The translations under genes and the position numbers were made by a program. This document shows, one piece after another, positions 8,055 to 15,849 of a DNA stretch of 64,000 nt; position 1 is the stretch's first letter; every line of letters starts with the position of its first letter. Below the pieces are notes generated by a model. That model was not told where the DNA came from. It saw nothing but the letters and a program-made list of their open reading frames with translations, and made no database searches. The stretch is taken from positions 124,001 through 188,000 of the forward strand of contig NZ_JRHC01000004.1 of NCBI RefSeq assembly GCF_000949475.1, written 5' to 3'. Origin of the DNA: Draconibacterium sediminis (GTDB lineage Bacteria; Bacteroidota; Bacteroidia; Bacteroidales; Prolixibacteraceae).

Positions 8055-8424
8055 ACTATTTGGCTTAATCCAAATAGTATGCACAAAGATCAAGGCTGCT
8101 TTTGATCTTCACCCTACATTTTCATAAAACCAAAGTTCGGACGGGTGATCTCCTCAATTCTTCGGAGCTTCCCGCTCTCACTAAGATTTTATTTCAACTT
8201 CGGGCAAAGACCAAAAGAGGCCGTTCCACTGATGTAACGACAGCTACATCAAAGCTTGGCCTCGGCCGGTGAGCCGGAAAACAAGTGGTGATGGCGTAAA
8301 AATTACTGTTGTCTGAGGAGGTACGACGAGTTTCAGGAATTTTAGCCGGCATCACGTAGCTTTTCCGAAGGAAGTGGGCGCAGCCTTGGGTTTTCTGTCT
8401 ACTCTTTGGGCTAAACCAAAGAGT
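8055..8424. mobile_element. 370-bp non-coding element with 45-bp imperfect terminal inverted repeats
   Basis: The ends 8055-8099 and 8380-8424 align as inverted repeats without gaps over 45 bases, about 34 of 45 positions identical. Each end is itself a hairpin: ACTATTTGG/CCAAATAGT (8055-8063/8070-8078) on the left, ACTCTTTGG/CCAAAGAGT (8401-8409/8416-8424, extendable to 12 bp) on the right. Each hairpin is followed inward, after 13 bases, by AAGGCTGC or its complement. TCTGCCTG occurs as a direct repeat outside both ends (8036-8043, 8429-8436). The inside is non-coding and holds further small hairpins such as GATGTA/TACATC (8231-8250). It fills most of a 770-base gap between deaD and the next gene and has no transposase. 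It could be a MITE-like element or a widespread Bacteroidota intergenic repeat. Confidence 0.6.
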
Positions 8425-8583
8425 AGAATCTGCCTGATAAGGCGAAAAGTTTGTTTTTTTGCATGCCCCTCAAATTCACTTCTTTTTTAGGTTGATCTCT
8501 TTGTATGCGATAAAACAATAGGTGCATTGTATGACAATTACCATTTTTAACACCGAAATGGCTTTAAATTCTTTCCAAACGTG

Positions 8584-8591
8584 TACTTTTG
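8584..8591 (+). promoter_or_regulatory. -7 box for the outer-membrane protein gene
   Basis: TACTTTTG matches TAnnTTTG. Transcription would begin near 8597, upstream of all three candidate ATG codons (8614, 8623, 8641) of the next gene. Confidence 0.5.
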
Positions 8592-8640
8592 TTAGTGTTC
8601 ATATGTAAAACACGTGTTAGATATGAAGCACAGAAAGCCC

Positions 8641-9444
8641 ATGAAAAGAATACTTCAAACTCAGATACTCCTATTGCTGCTGTTCTGTTTTTCCGGATTG
8701 GAAATAAAAGCACAGGAAAACGACAGCATTGTTCCCATTCAAAACCCACAGCGTTTTTTACGTAAAATCGATCTTTCAGAAGTAACCCACAACGGATTGA
8801 AATTGTGGCAAGACGACTTCTCGGGTCACTGGATTGGCATTGATTTTGGTTTTAATATGCTGCTTAACGAAGATTACACCGGTTACCAGTCGGAGTTTAT
8901 GGATAACGATATTTTCAGGTCGAATTCGGCGTATTTCAACTTCCTGCAACAAAGTATCGGCTTGCAGAAAAACAGGAATACCATTGGCCTGGTTACCGGG
9001 TTGGGGCTGCAATTGCAAAGTTACCGCTTGGATGATAATACGACGATTGTAAAAGGTTACGATGGGGTGATATCGCCCGAGTACCTGTATTTTAACGATA
9101 ACCAAAAATCGAAGCTGGCAGTTGAGATGATAACACTACCCTTGCTTCTTGAGTTTCAGATTCCCATCAATCATTACGATAACCGCCTGTTTTTTTCAGC
9201 CGGTATGGTGGGAAGTGTGCGGCTGAGTAGTCACACTAAAATAAAGTATAAAGAAGAAAAGAAAGAGAAATTAAAGGTGGTGGATGATTTTTCGATGCAC
9301 CGTTTCCGATACTCGGTAATGGTGCGCACGGGCTACCGCTGGTTTAATGTATTTGCCAGCTACGATTTGGTGCCGCTGTTTAAACCCGACAAAGGGCCGG
9401 AACTTACGCCATTTACTTTTGGAATCACTTTATTCCAATTATAA
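8641..9444 (+). CDS. PorT-like outer-membrane beta-barrel protein
   Basis: A 267-aa protein with signal peptide MKRILQTQILLLLLFCFSGLEIKAQ. Alternating hydrophobic/polar strands are typical of an eight-stranded outer-membrane barrel (WIGIDFGFNMLL, TIGLVTGLGLQLQSY, RLFFSAGMVGSVRLSSHTKIKYK, YSVMVRTGYRWFNVFASYDLVPLF). It ends in an aromatic-rich strand (FTFGITLFQL) as expected for BAM substrates. In-frame ATGs at 8614 and 8623 are possible, but 8641 puts a basic residue pair directly before the hydrophobic core. The gene at 9470 follows after 25 bases and is probably co-transcribed. Specific function unknown. Confidence 0.8.
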   Translation: MKRILQTQILLLLLFCFSGLEIKAQENDSIVPIQNPQRFLRKIDLSEVTHNGLKLWQDDFSGHWIGIDFGFNMLLNEDYTGYQSEFMDNDIFRSNSAYFNFLQQSIGLQKNRNTIGLVTGLGLQLQSYRLDDNTTIVKGYDGVISPEYLYFNDNQKSKLAVEMITLPLLLEFQIPINHYDNRLFFSAGMVGSVRLSSHTKIKYKEEKKEKLKVVDDFSMHRFRYSVMVRTGYRWFNVFASYDLVPLFKPDKGPELTPFTFGITLFQL

Positions 9445-9469
9445 ACGACAACAAACTAAACCTAACAGA

Positions 9470-10240
9470 ATGAACGCTAAACCTTTCGTGTTGGAACAAA
9501 CCAACTGGAAACAAGTAAAAAATCAAAAATACGATGTGGCTATTTTGCCCTGGGGAGCCACCGAACCGCATAATTACCATTTGCCCTACGGAACCGATTC
9601 GCTGGAGACCGCCAAAATTGCGGAGCAGGCAGCGGGTAAGGCTTGGGAAAAAGGTGCAAAAGTAATGGTGCTTCCGGTAATTCCGCTGGGTGCACAAAAC
9701 ATGGGGCAGATTGAAATGCCGTTTTGTTTGCATACCAAACCATCTACGCAACTGCTAATTTTAAAAGATCTATTAACTGCGCTAAGTGGGCAAGGCATAA
9801 AAAAGCTGGTGTTGATGAACGGTCATGGCGGAAATGATTTTAAGCCGCTGGTACGTGAGTTACAACCGCAGTTTCCCGATGTGTTTATTTCGCTGGTGGA
9901 GTGGTTTCGAATGATCGATCAGGAGGATTATTTTGAGGAAGCCGGCGACCATGCCAACGAAATGGAGACAAGCATTATCATGCATTTTTTCCCCGGGTTG
10001 GTTCTGCCGCTTGACGAGGCAGGTGACGGAGATGCAAAAGCTTTCAAACTTCAGGGGCTGAAAAATAAAACAGCCTGGGCGCCGCGACAATGGGATAAGG
10101 TTTCAGCCGACACCGGTGTTGGGAATCCGAAAAAAGCGACCGCCGAAAAAGGTAAAAAGTTCGTGGATGATGTAACTACACAAATAGCTGATTATTTTGT
10201 GGAATTGGCGGCTTGTGATTTGGGGAATATGTACGAATAA
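9470..10240 (+). CDS. Creatininase-family amidohydrolase
   Basis: A 256-aa cytoplasmic metal-dependent amidohydrolase of the creatininase/MftE/FAPy-deformylase group. The metal-binding signature is LPWGATEPHNYHLPYGTD, with Glu32, His34/His37 and Asp43. Further ligands are in MNGHGGND and in GDHANEMETS, which contains the conserved Glu. The frame is open upstream to 9347, but that part overlaps the barrel gene and lacks conservation, so ATG 9470 is chosen. The family includes enzymes acting on creatinine, formamidopyrimidines and mycofactocin precursor; the substrate here cannot be assigned. Peptidase E lies 178 bases downstream. Confidence 0.88.
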   Translation: MNAKPFVLEQTNWKQVKNQKYDVAILPWGATEPHNYHLPYGTDSLETAKIAEQAAGKAWEKGAKVMVLPVIPLGAQNMGQIEMPFCLHTKPSTQLLILKDLLTALSGQGIKKLVLMNGHGGNDFKPLVRELQPQFPDVFISLVEWFRMIDQEDYFEEAGDHANEMETSIIMHFFPGLVLPLDEAGDGDAKAFKLQGLKNKTAWAPRQWDKVSADTGVGNPKKATAEKGKKFVDDVTTQIADYFVELAACDLGNMYE

Positions 10241-10417
10241 AAATTCCTGAAAAACCAATAATTATCATTGGAAAAATACATAAGATTTCAGTTCTTTCGG
10301 CTACAAATTAATTGGTCAAGAGAAATGAAACGAGCATCATCAAAAGCTTCTTTAGTACTCAGAGGCATGACTATGCGAGTTACATGAGTCTCCATTAAAA
10401 TAAACAATTGTAGACGA

Positions 10418-11125
10418 ATGAAATTATTACTGCTAAGCAACTCAACAATGCCGGGCGAACCTTACCTGGATTACCCGAAAAATGAGATAAAAAAATTCCT
10501 GGGTGAAAAGTCGGTAACTGCGGTTTTTATTCCGTATGCAGCCGTTACTTTTTCGTTTGATACCTACTGCGAAAAAGTGGAAGAACGTTTTGCCGAAGTG
10601 GGGCATCACATTAAAGGTATTCATACCTTTAAAAATCCGGTGAAAGCAATTGAAGAAGCCGAAGCCATTGTTGTTGGTGGCGGAAACACCTGGCAACTGG
10701 TGCGTATGATGCACGATCAGAAGTTAATGAATCCGATTCGCGAACGCGTATACAATGGGGCTCCGTACATTGGCTGGAGTGCAGGATCAAACGTGGCCTG
10801 CCCAACATTGCGTACCACCAACGATATGCCGATTATCGATCCGTTGGGGTTTGACTGTATTAATATGGTGCCGTTTCAGATCAATCCGCACTACCTTGAT
10901 GCCAATCCTGAAGGACACGGAGGCGAAACCCGTGAACAGCGGATTACCGAATTTCTTGAAATTAATCCGAATTGCTACGTGGCAGGCTTGCGCGAAGGAA
11001 CCATGTTTAAAGTAGAAGACGGAAAAATTGAACTGATTGGTGAGAGAAGTTGCCGCATCTTTAGAAAAGGGCAGGAACCATACGAGTTAAAGGCCGGCGA
11101 CGATTTTAGCTTTTTACTGCCATAA
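10418..11125 (+). CDS. pepE: Dipeptidase E (alpha-aspartyl dipeptidase, peptidase family S51)
   Basis: A 235-aa cytoplasmic serine peptidase that cleaves dipeptides with N-terminal aspartate. The nucleophile is Ser121 in GWSAGSN, a glutamine-amidotransferase-like elbow. VGGGNTWQL precedes it, and QINPHYLD with His158 provides the catalytic histidine. Length and motif order match E. coli PepE. It is followed by an intrinsic terminator at 11146 and then by an AspT/YidE-type transporter, a family that includes an aspartate:alanine exchanger; a shared link to aspartate metabolism is possible but is inference. Confidence 0.93.
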   Translation: MKLLLLSNSTMPGEPYLDYPKNEIKKFLGEKSVTAVFIPYAAVTFSFDTYCEKVEERFAEVGHHIKGIHTFKNPVKAIEEAEAIVVGGGNTWQLVRMMHDQKLMNPIRERVYNGAPYIGWSAGSNVACPTLRTTNDMPIIDPLGFDCINMVPFQINPHYLDANPEGHGGETREQRITEFLEINPNCYVAGLREGTMFKVEDGKIELIGERSCRIFRKGQEPYELKAGDDFSFLLP

Positions 11126-11145
11126 ATTGGAACACATTATAAAGT

Positions 11146-11174
11146 AACCGGATAATTATAATCCGGTTTTTTTA
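11146..11174 (+). terminator. Intrinsic terminator after pepE
   Basis: AACCGGAT (11146-11153) pairs with ATCCGGTT (11161-11168) around a 7-base loop, followed by T-run 11169-11173. Confidence 0.88.
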
Positions 11175-11219
11175 TTCCTGTAGTTAACATTAAATCGGGC
11201 TGTATCTCGGGTTCGATGC

Positions 11220-11251
11220 TTGTTAGTCCCAGAAACTATTACTTACCTTTG
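11220..11251 (+). promoter_or_regulatory. Promoter of the AspT/YidE-type transporter
   Basis: TTG at 11220-11222 and TACCTTTG at 11244-11251 (perfect -7 box) with 21 bases between. Because the box overlaps the upstream GTG that would extend the reading frame, it shows that translation starts at ATG 11269, with a very short leader. Confidence 0.6.
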
Positions 11252-11268
11252 TGCCAAACTTAGCACAA

Positions 11269-12855
11269 ATGGAACTACTGGGAAATAGTTATTTTGCCCT
11301 CTTTGTAATTATTGCACTGGGCTTTATCGTTGGCCGTATAAAGGTTTTCGGACTGTCGCTTGATGTGTCGGCAGTAATTTTTGTAGCCCTTGTTTTTGGT
11401 CACTACGGCATAGTTATCCCAAAAGATTTCCAGTACCTTGGTCTGGTGCTGTTTATTTTTACTATTGGAATTCAGGCTGGTCCCGGTTTCTTCGAGTCGT
11501 TTAAAAAAGAGGGGCGGCAACTGGCTGGATTTGCATCTTTGCTAATCGTGCTGGCATCGGTAATTACCGTTTTTATTATCACCGTTTTTAAAATTGACCC
11601 GAATATCGCGGTTGGTCTCTTAACCGGTTCTTTAACCAGTACGCCGGGTTTAGCTGCGGCTATCGATTATACCGGTTCGCCACTGGCATCTATCGGTTAT
11701 GGTGTGGGCTATCCGTTTGGTGTTATTGGTGTAATCCTCTTCATTCGCTTCCTTCCTAAAATATTGGGTACTTCCATTGCTAAAGCCGAAGAAGAACATC
11801 TTGCGGTTTTAAAAGATGAATTTCCGGAGGTAGTAAAACGCAACTTTGTTGTTGAAAACGAAAATGTTGTTGGCAAAACCATCGGAGAGTTACGTATCCG
11901 GTTTATGACCAAGGCCGTTGTTTCGCGGGTGGTGCACGATGGTGTTGCTGTTACTCCAACTCCACAAACTTTATTACTGAAAGGTGATTTAATAAAAGCT
12001 GTGGGAACCGAAGAAGCGCTAAAAAATGTGGAGTTACTGATCGGACCTCAAACTGACCAGGAAATTTCAATCGACGCGAAATACGATGTGCGGTCGGTGC
12101 TGGTAACCAATAAAGAGGTGGTGAATAAAACCGTAGGGCAGATCAATCTGTTGCATACCTACGGTGCAACGATTACCCGAATTCGCCGTGCAGGTATTAA
12201 TATTGTGCCAAGTCCCAGTTCGAAACTGCAGTTTGGAGATAAACTTGTAATTGCCAGTAGCCGTGCCAATATGGATATGGTTTCAAGAATATTTGGTAAC
12301 GACCAAAAACGTTTGTCCGACACTGATATTTTGCCGGTAGCTCTCGGTATTATTCTGGGAGTATTGGTTGGGAAAATCAGTATTGCCATGGGAACCTTTG
12401 CCTTTAGTTTGGGACTTACCGGAGGTGTGCTTGTTGTAGCTTTGGTATTGAGTCGTATAGGTAAAACCGGCCCGATTTTATGGACCATGACAGGCGCAGC
12501 CAACCAGTTGGTTCGTCAGTTTGGTTTGTTGCTTTTTCTTGCAGCAGTTGGAACAGGCGCCGGGCAAAAAATCGTGGAAACATTCAATCAATACGGAATT
12601 GAACTGTTCCTGTACGGAGGTGCCATTACCATTCTGCCAATGATTGTGGCAGGAATTCTCGGGAAGTATTTCTTTAAAATGAACATTCTAACACTGCTGG
12701 GAGCTATCAGCGGAAGTATGACAAGTACGCCGGGTTTAGCAGCTGCCGATTCGATGACCGACACCAACGCGCACTCCATAGCCTATGCCACCGTTTACCC
12801 GGTAGCAATGGTGTTGCTGATTATTTGTGTTCAGCTGATTACGATGTTTTTCTAG
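11269..12855 (+). CDS. AspT/YidE/YbjL-type transporter with two RCK_C domains
   Basis: A 528-aa inner-membrane protein. It has two homologous hydrophobic halves of about five segments each (residues 1-165 and 355-528). Each contains the duplication signature: GSLTSTPGLAAAIDYTG in the first half and GSMTSTPGLAAADSMT in the second. Between them are two TrkA-C (RCK_C) domains at about 185-265 and 275-350 (VVGKTIGELRIR, VVNKTVGQIN), which usually bind small regulatory ligands. The best-studied member is the aspartate:alanine exchanger AspT; most homologues, such as YidE, have unknown substrates. The stop codon abuts the stop codon of the convergent gene with no space, so no terminator separates the two transcripts. 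Confidence 0.9.
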   Translation: MELLGNSYFALFVIIALGFIVGRIKVFGLSLDVSAVIFVALVFGHYGIVIPKDFQYLGLVLFIFTIGIQAGPGFFESFKKEGRQLAGFASLLIVLASVITVFIITVFKIDPNIAVGLLTGSLTSTPGLAAAIDYTGSPLASIGYGVGYPFGVIGVILFIRFLPKILGTSIAKAEEEHLAVLKDEFPEVVKRNFVVENENVVGKTIGELRIRFMTKAVVSRVVHDGVAVTPTPQTLLLKGDLIKAVGTEEALKNVELLIGPQTDQEISIDAKYDVRSVLVTNKEVVNKTVGQINLLHTYGATITRIRRAGINIVPSPSSKLQFGDKLVIASSRANMDMVSRIFGNDQKRLSDTDILPVALGIILGVLVGKISIAMGTFAFSLGLTGGVLVVALVLSRIGKTGPILWTMTGAANQLVRQFGLLLFLAAVGTGAGQKIVETFNQYGIELFLYGGAITILPMIVAGILGKYFFKMNILTLLGAISGSMTSTPGLAAADSMTDTNAHSIAYATVYPVAMVLLIICVQLITMFF

Positions 12856-13347
12856 TTATTTTTCGTACGACGCCGGATCTAAAGCAGCTGGCGACCAGTT
12901 TTTTAGAAAACGTAAGATTTTGTCTTTGTCGTAACTTTTATCCTTTTCTAAATAGGCCGAGTTTTGCGTGTGGATACGTTTGCCAGTTTCATCCAGAATA
13001 ACAAAAACGGGGAAGCCGAATCGTTGCGGAAATTCGAGTTCTGCGAACAGTTGTTCCTGGCGGTTGTTCTGATCGTAATTTACTTTTACCACCTCAAAAT
13101 TGTCTTCCATGAAAGAACTTAGTTCTTCATCGTCGTGCACAAAATTGTGGAATTTGATACACCAGGGGCACCAGTTTCCGCCAATTTGAAGGAATACATG
13201 TTTGTTAGCTTTTTGAGCGGCATCAACAGCCTCGGCAATGTCCTTTTTGGCATCAGCAGTAGTGTCGTAAATCTTCTGTTCCTGTGCACATATTAGCAGT
13301 GGCAAAATCATTACAAGGCTAAGAACTATTGTTTTAATGTGTTTCAT
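12856..13347 (-). CDS. Secreted thioredoxin-like protein
   Basis: A 163-aa periplasmic protein with signal peptide MKHIKTIVLSLVMILPLLICAQ and a thioredoxin fold of the Thioredoxin_7/YyaL-like type. The active site is Cys60-Pro-Trp-Cys63 in GGNWCPWCIKFH, followed by a VVKVNYDQ strand and the cis-proline strand FGFPVFVILDETG. It may reduce or isomerise disulphides. It lies 4 bases after the GH32 gene and is surely co-transcribed. Its stop codon touches the stop of the convergent transporter gene. Confidence 0.88.
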   Translation of the reverse strand: MKHIKTIVLSLVMILPLLICAQEQKIYDTTADAKKDIAEAVDAAQKANKHVFLQIGGNWCPWCIKFHNFVHDDEELSSFMEDNFEVVKVNYDQNNRQEQLFAELEFPQRFGFPVFVILDETGKRIHTQNSAYLEKDKSYDKDKILRFLKNWSPAALDPASYEK

Positions 13348-13351
13348 CGTT

Positions 13352-14803
13352 TTATTCTTTTTCCCAGATTGAATTCATTTCGTAAACATCAATTTTATCA
13401 ATTCCCAGTTCGCCACCATTGGTGAAAAGTACAACGTCGGTTGCATTTTCGTCAGGCGTAAAACAGTTACTGATCACTTTTTTGCCATCGTTGGCAAAGA
13501 TTTCAATGGAGGAGCGGTCGAGTAATATTTCGAGTTTAATTTTATTGCCAACAGGCGGAAGTGGCACGGTACAACCAAGTACGGATAGCGTTTCACGTTT
13601 TACATTATAAAGGATTTCTGTTCCGGCCAACTTGTTACTATTACGAAGCATAAATCCAAAATTGTCGCTTGTTTTCAGGTCGAATTCGCCAATAATGTGC
13701 AGGCAATCGCCCGATACCTTTTTTAGTTTGTTGTCGTTAAGTCCGGGAAAAACGTTTTTGTCTTCCAACGAATAATGTTTGCCATGCAATTTTTCGATCT
13801 CTGCAACCGGTTTTCGTACCAGTTGATAACCATAATCGAATTTTGTAACCGACAGTTCGCACGGAAACGACATCTGTCCGTTAAAGGGCATATCGGGAAA
13901 CTCTCCACCTCGCATCCAGGCAATTTGTATTACGCGGCCATCCGACTCCGGAATATTGCTCCAGGTTTGTGTGGCGTAATAATTTTTTCCCCAATCGCTC
14001 TTCATTTTAGCTGTTTCAGGGGTAAACGATTGCCCATCGAAACTACCAATAATATAGCTGCCGTCGCCATCAAAAAGTACCCATTTGGTTTCATCGGGGC
14101 GGTTGGTTACCTGGAATTTTACAAGGTCGGGGCACTCGTAAAAACCTGGAATGTGACTTTGCCACTCCCAGTCAACCAGGTTGGTTGAGGTATAGAACGA
14201 AACGCCTTTAGAGCCTTCTTCTTCACTCGTCTTGCGGTAAAGTGCCATTATCCATTTTCCGCTTTCTTCGTGCCAGAAAACCTTCGGGTCGCGGGCATCG
14301 TCATTTTCATCAAACGCTATTATCGGATTTCCCTCATATTTTTCCCAAGTTCTTCCTTTGTCGGTACTGTAAGCAATACGCTGGCCGCAATGCTGGCTGG
14401 TGTAAAAAGCTACCAGTGTTTTGTTGTTCCCGCTTTGTTTACCTAGCAGGTTGTTTTCATCAACAATTGCCGAGCCCGAATAGGCAGTGCATTTTTCTTT
14501 GTCAGTCGAACCTTCATCGGGGTAAAGCGCAATCGGAAGTGCTTGCCAGTTCAACAAATCTGTGCTTACCGTGTGCCCCCAATGCATGTATCCCCATTCG
14601 TTTCCTTTTGGGTTATATTGGTAAAACATGTGGTATTCATTTTCGTAAAAAACCAGCCCGTTTGGATCGTTATGCCAGTTTTTTTCCGGCGTAAAATGGA
14701 ATTGTGGCCGGTAAAGTTCGTCGTAAAGTTTTTGCTCCTTTTTTTGCGCCGGAAGACTAATAAGCAGAGCAATAGAGAGTAAGGCTGTTGATAAAAAGTT
14801 CAT
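13352..14803 (-). CDS. Glycoside hydrolase family 32 (levanase/fructanase/invertase type)
   Basis: A 483-aa secreted enzyme (signal MNFLSTALLSIALLISLPAQ) that hydrolyses beta-fructosides such as levan, inulin or sucrose. Conserved GH32 residues are in place: nucleophile Asp46 in WHNDPNG, Asp172 in the RDP motif (ARDPKVFW) and the acid/base Glu223 in YECPDLV. The five-bladed propeller is followed by a C-terminal beta sandwich (about 340-480). The gene is not in a SusCD-containing utilisation locus here; its only operon partner is a thioredoxin-like protein. The choice between exo-fructanase and invertase cannot be made from sequence alone. Confidence 0.93.
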   Translation of the reverse strand: MNFLSTALLSIALLISLPAQKKEQKLYDELYRPQFHFTPEKNWHNDPNGLVFYENEYHMFYQYNPKGNEWGYMHWGHTVSTDLLNWQALPIALYPDEGSTDKEKCTAYSGSAIVDENNLLGKQSGNNKTLVAFYTSQHCGQRIAYSTDKGRTWEKYEGNPIIAFDENDDARDPKVFWHEESGKWIMALYRKTSEEEGSKGVSFYTSTNLVDWEWQSHIPGFYECPDLVKFQVTNRPDETKWVLFDGDGSYIIGSFDGQSFTPETAKMKSDWGKNYYATQTWSNIPESDGRVIQIAWMRGGEFPDMPFNGQMSFPCELSVTKFDYGYQLVRKPVAEIEKLHGKHYSLEDKNVFPGLNDNKLKKVSGDCLHIIGEFDLKTSDNFGFMLRNSNKLAGTEILYNVKRETLSVLGCTVPLPPVGNKIKLEILLDRSSIEIFANDGKKVISNCFTPDENATDVVLFTNGGELGIDKIDVYEMNSIWEKE

Positions 14804-14879
14804 AAAAAATCGGATCTTAAATTTTGTTATCGAGCTAAACTTATGAAAAAAAATTTGGTTTAATTAAATTAATTCCTAC

Positions 14880-14903
14880 ATTTACATCCACAAACCCATA
14901 AAT
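14880..14903 (+). repeat. Hairpin with ACAAACCC loop, copy 1 (weak)
   Basis: ATTTA (14880-14884) pairs with TAAAT (14899-14903). The 14-base loop contains ACAAACCC (14890-14897). With only five A-T pairs, it is included because loop and layout match the stronger copies. Confidence 0.4.
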
Positions 14904-14926
14904 ATAGAACCGTTCTTTGACTGGCG

Positions 14927-14972
14927 CTTTTGATTTTCATCACAACATCAATCATCAAATTAAAATCAAAAG
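14927..14972 (+). repeat. Long-stem hairpin in the metalloprotease leader
   Basis: CTTTTGATTTT (14927-14937) pairs perfectly over 11 bp with AAAATCAAAAG (14962-14972). The 24-base loop contains several CATCA/ATCAA units. There is no T-run after it, so it is not an obvious terminator. Confidence 0.6.
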
Positions 14973-15305
14973 TTGAATTTTTTGCGTTAAGAAACCTTTG
15001 TTACAGGGTGGATATTTTGTGGAAGTGAATTACAAACCCACCGCTTTGCAGTATTATAATATTTGTAAAACGGATTTTTGCTTACTCAATATTTTTTTCG
15101 CTCTTACGAAAGTTTTGTAAAAGATTTTTCCGGATTCAAACGAATGTTTCATTATTTATAATTAAGAAGTTAGAACCTAATTTGAGTTGTAATGAAACAA
15201 AACCATTTAATTATTGAGGACGCTGTAATAAACAGAAAAAAATTTATTTACTGATCGCAGTTAAGCGAAACTTATTGGTGTAGAATTGAGGTTTCAACAA
15301 ACCCA

Positions 15306-15335
15306 ATGATTTACATTACAAACCCGGTAAATCAT
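15306..15335 (+). repeat. Hairpin with ACAAACCC loop, copy 2
   Basis: ATGATTTAC (15306-15314) pairs perfectly with GTAAATCAT (15327-15335). The 12-base loop is ATTACAAACCCG. Confidence 0.7.
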
Positions 15336-15717
15336 ATCAGGAACCAAAAATTCAGGCAGAACAATAAGGAGCGGGAAAAGATTTCGATCGTAAATTGCTG
15401 AGTACAAAAGTATGAGAACTTTGTGGGCAAACCATAGACAAACGGTCTAAGAAAAGTAAACCCATCTTCTCAGCAAAACATCCCGATTTCGGATCCCGAT
15501 CTAAGGATTTAATAAAATCATCAGCTTTTCACCGGTAAGATTTTGGTCAATCTGTGGTCAATCAATCAGCAACAATAATTAGGGTACTCTATTAAAAGTC
15601 AGGTTCTTTGTAGTGAATATTTGACAGGACAATATAGAAGTCGTTTTCCAAGAAGATTAAGTTCTTTGTTTACTGAAAAAAGTCTTAGGGAATAAGCAAC
15701 GCGGGATTACAAACCCA

Positions 15718-15751
15718 CTGTTTCAATAACAAACAAACCCGATTGAAACAG
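15718..15751 (+). repeat. Hairpin with ACAAACCC loop, copy 3
   Basis: CTGTTTCAAT (15718-15727) pairs perfectly over 10 bp with ATTGAAACAG (15742-15751). The 14-base loop is AACAAACAAACCCG. Another ACAAACCC lies just upstream at 15709-15716. Confidence 0.72.
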
Positions 15752-15818
15752 GTACACCGCAACGTAAGTTTCCTAAAACATGCCGAAAACCTTTGCGCAA
15801 ATTGAGATTTAGGCATGA

Positions 15819-15847
15819 CAATTTTTACAAACCCTAATTTAAAATTG
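15819..15847 (+). repeat. Hairpin with ACAAACCC loop, copy 4, abutting the metalloprotease start codon
   Basis: CAATTTT (15819-15825) pairs with AAAATTG (15841-15847) around a 15-base loop containing TACAAACCC. The stem ends two bases before the ATG at 15850, so in RNA it would cover the ribosome landing site. Confidence 0.62.
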
Positions 15848-15849
15848 TA

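Larger units (their letters stand above)
14804..15849. other. 1-kb non-coding leader/intergenic region with hairpins and seven ACAAACCC motifs
   Basis: This is the longest gap in the window. The octamer ACAAACCC occurs on the plus strand at 14890, 15032, 15297, 15318, 15709, 15733 and 15827; four of these extend to TTACAAACCC. Several sit in the loop of a perfect hairpin (listed separately). Other structure: an 11-bp stem at 14927-14937/14962-14972, an 8-bp stem TTGCTGAG/CTCAGCAA (15395-15402/15469-15476), and GGTCAATC twice with 11-base spacing (15545, 15556). No reading frame, rRNA/tRNA similarity or full TAnnTTTG promoter was found. It may be a long 5' leader of the metalloprotease gene. 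Confidence 0.7.

Noticed and set aside
14804-15849. Possible CRISPR array from repeated TTACAAACCC
   Set aside because: The repeats are only 8-10 bases, irregularly spaced (19 to about 400 bases apart) and lie inside hairpins; there are no uniform spacers and no cas genes.
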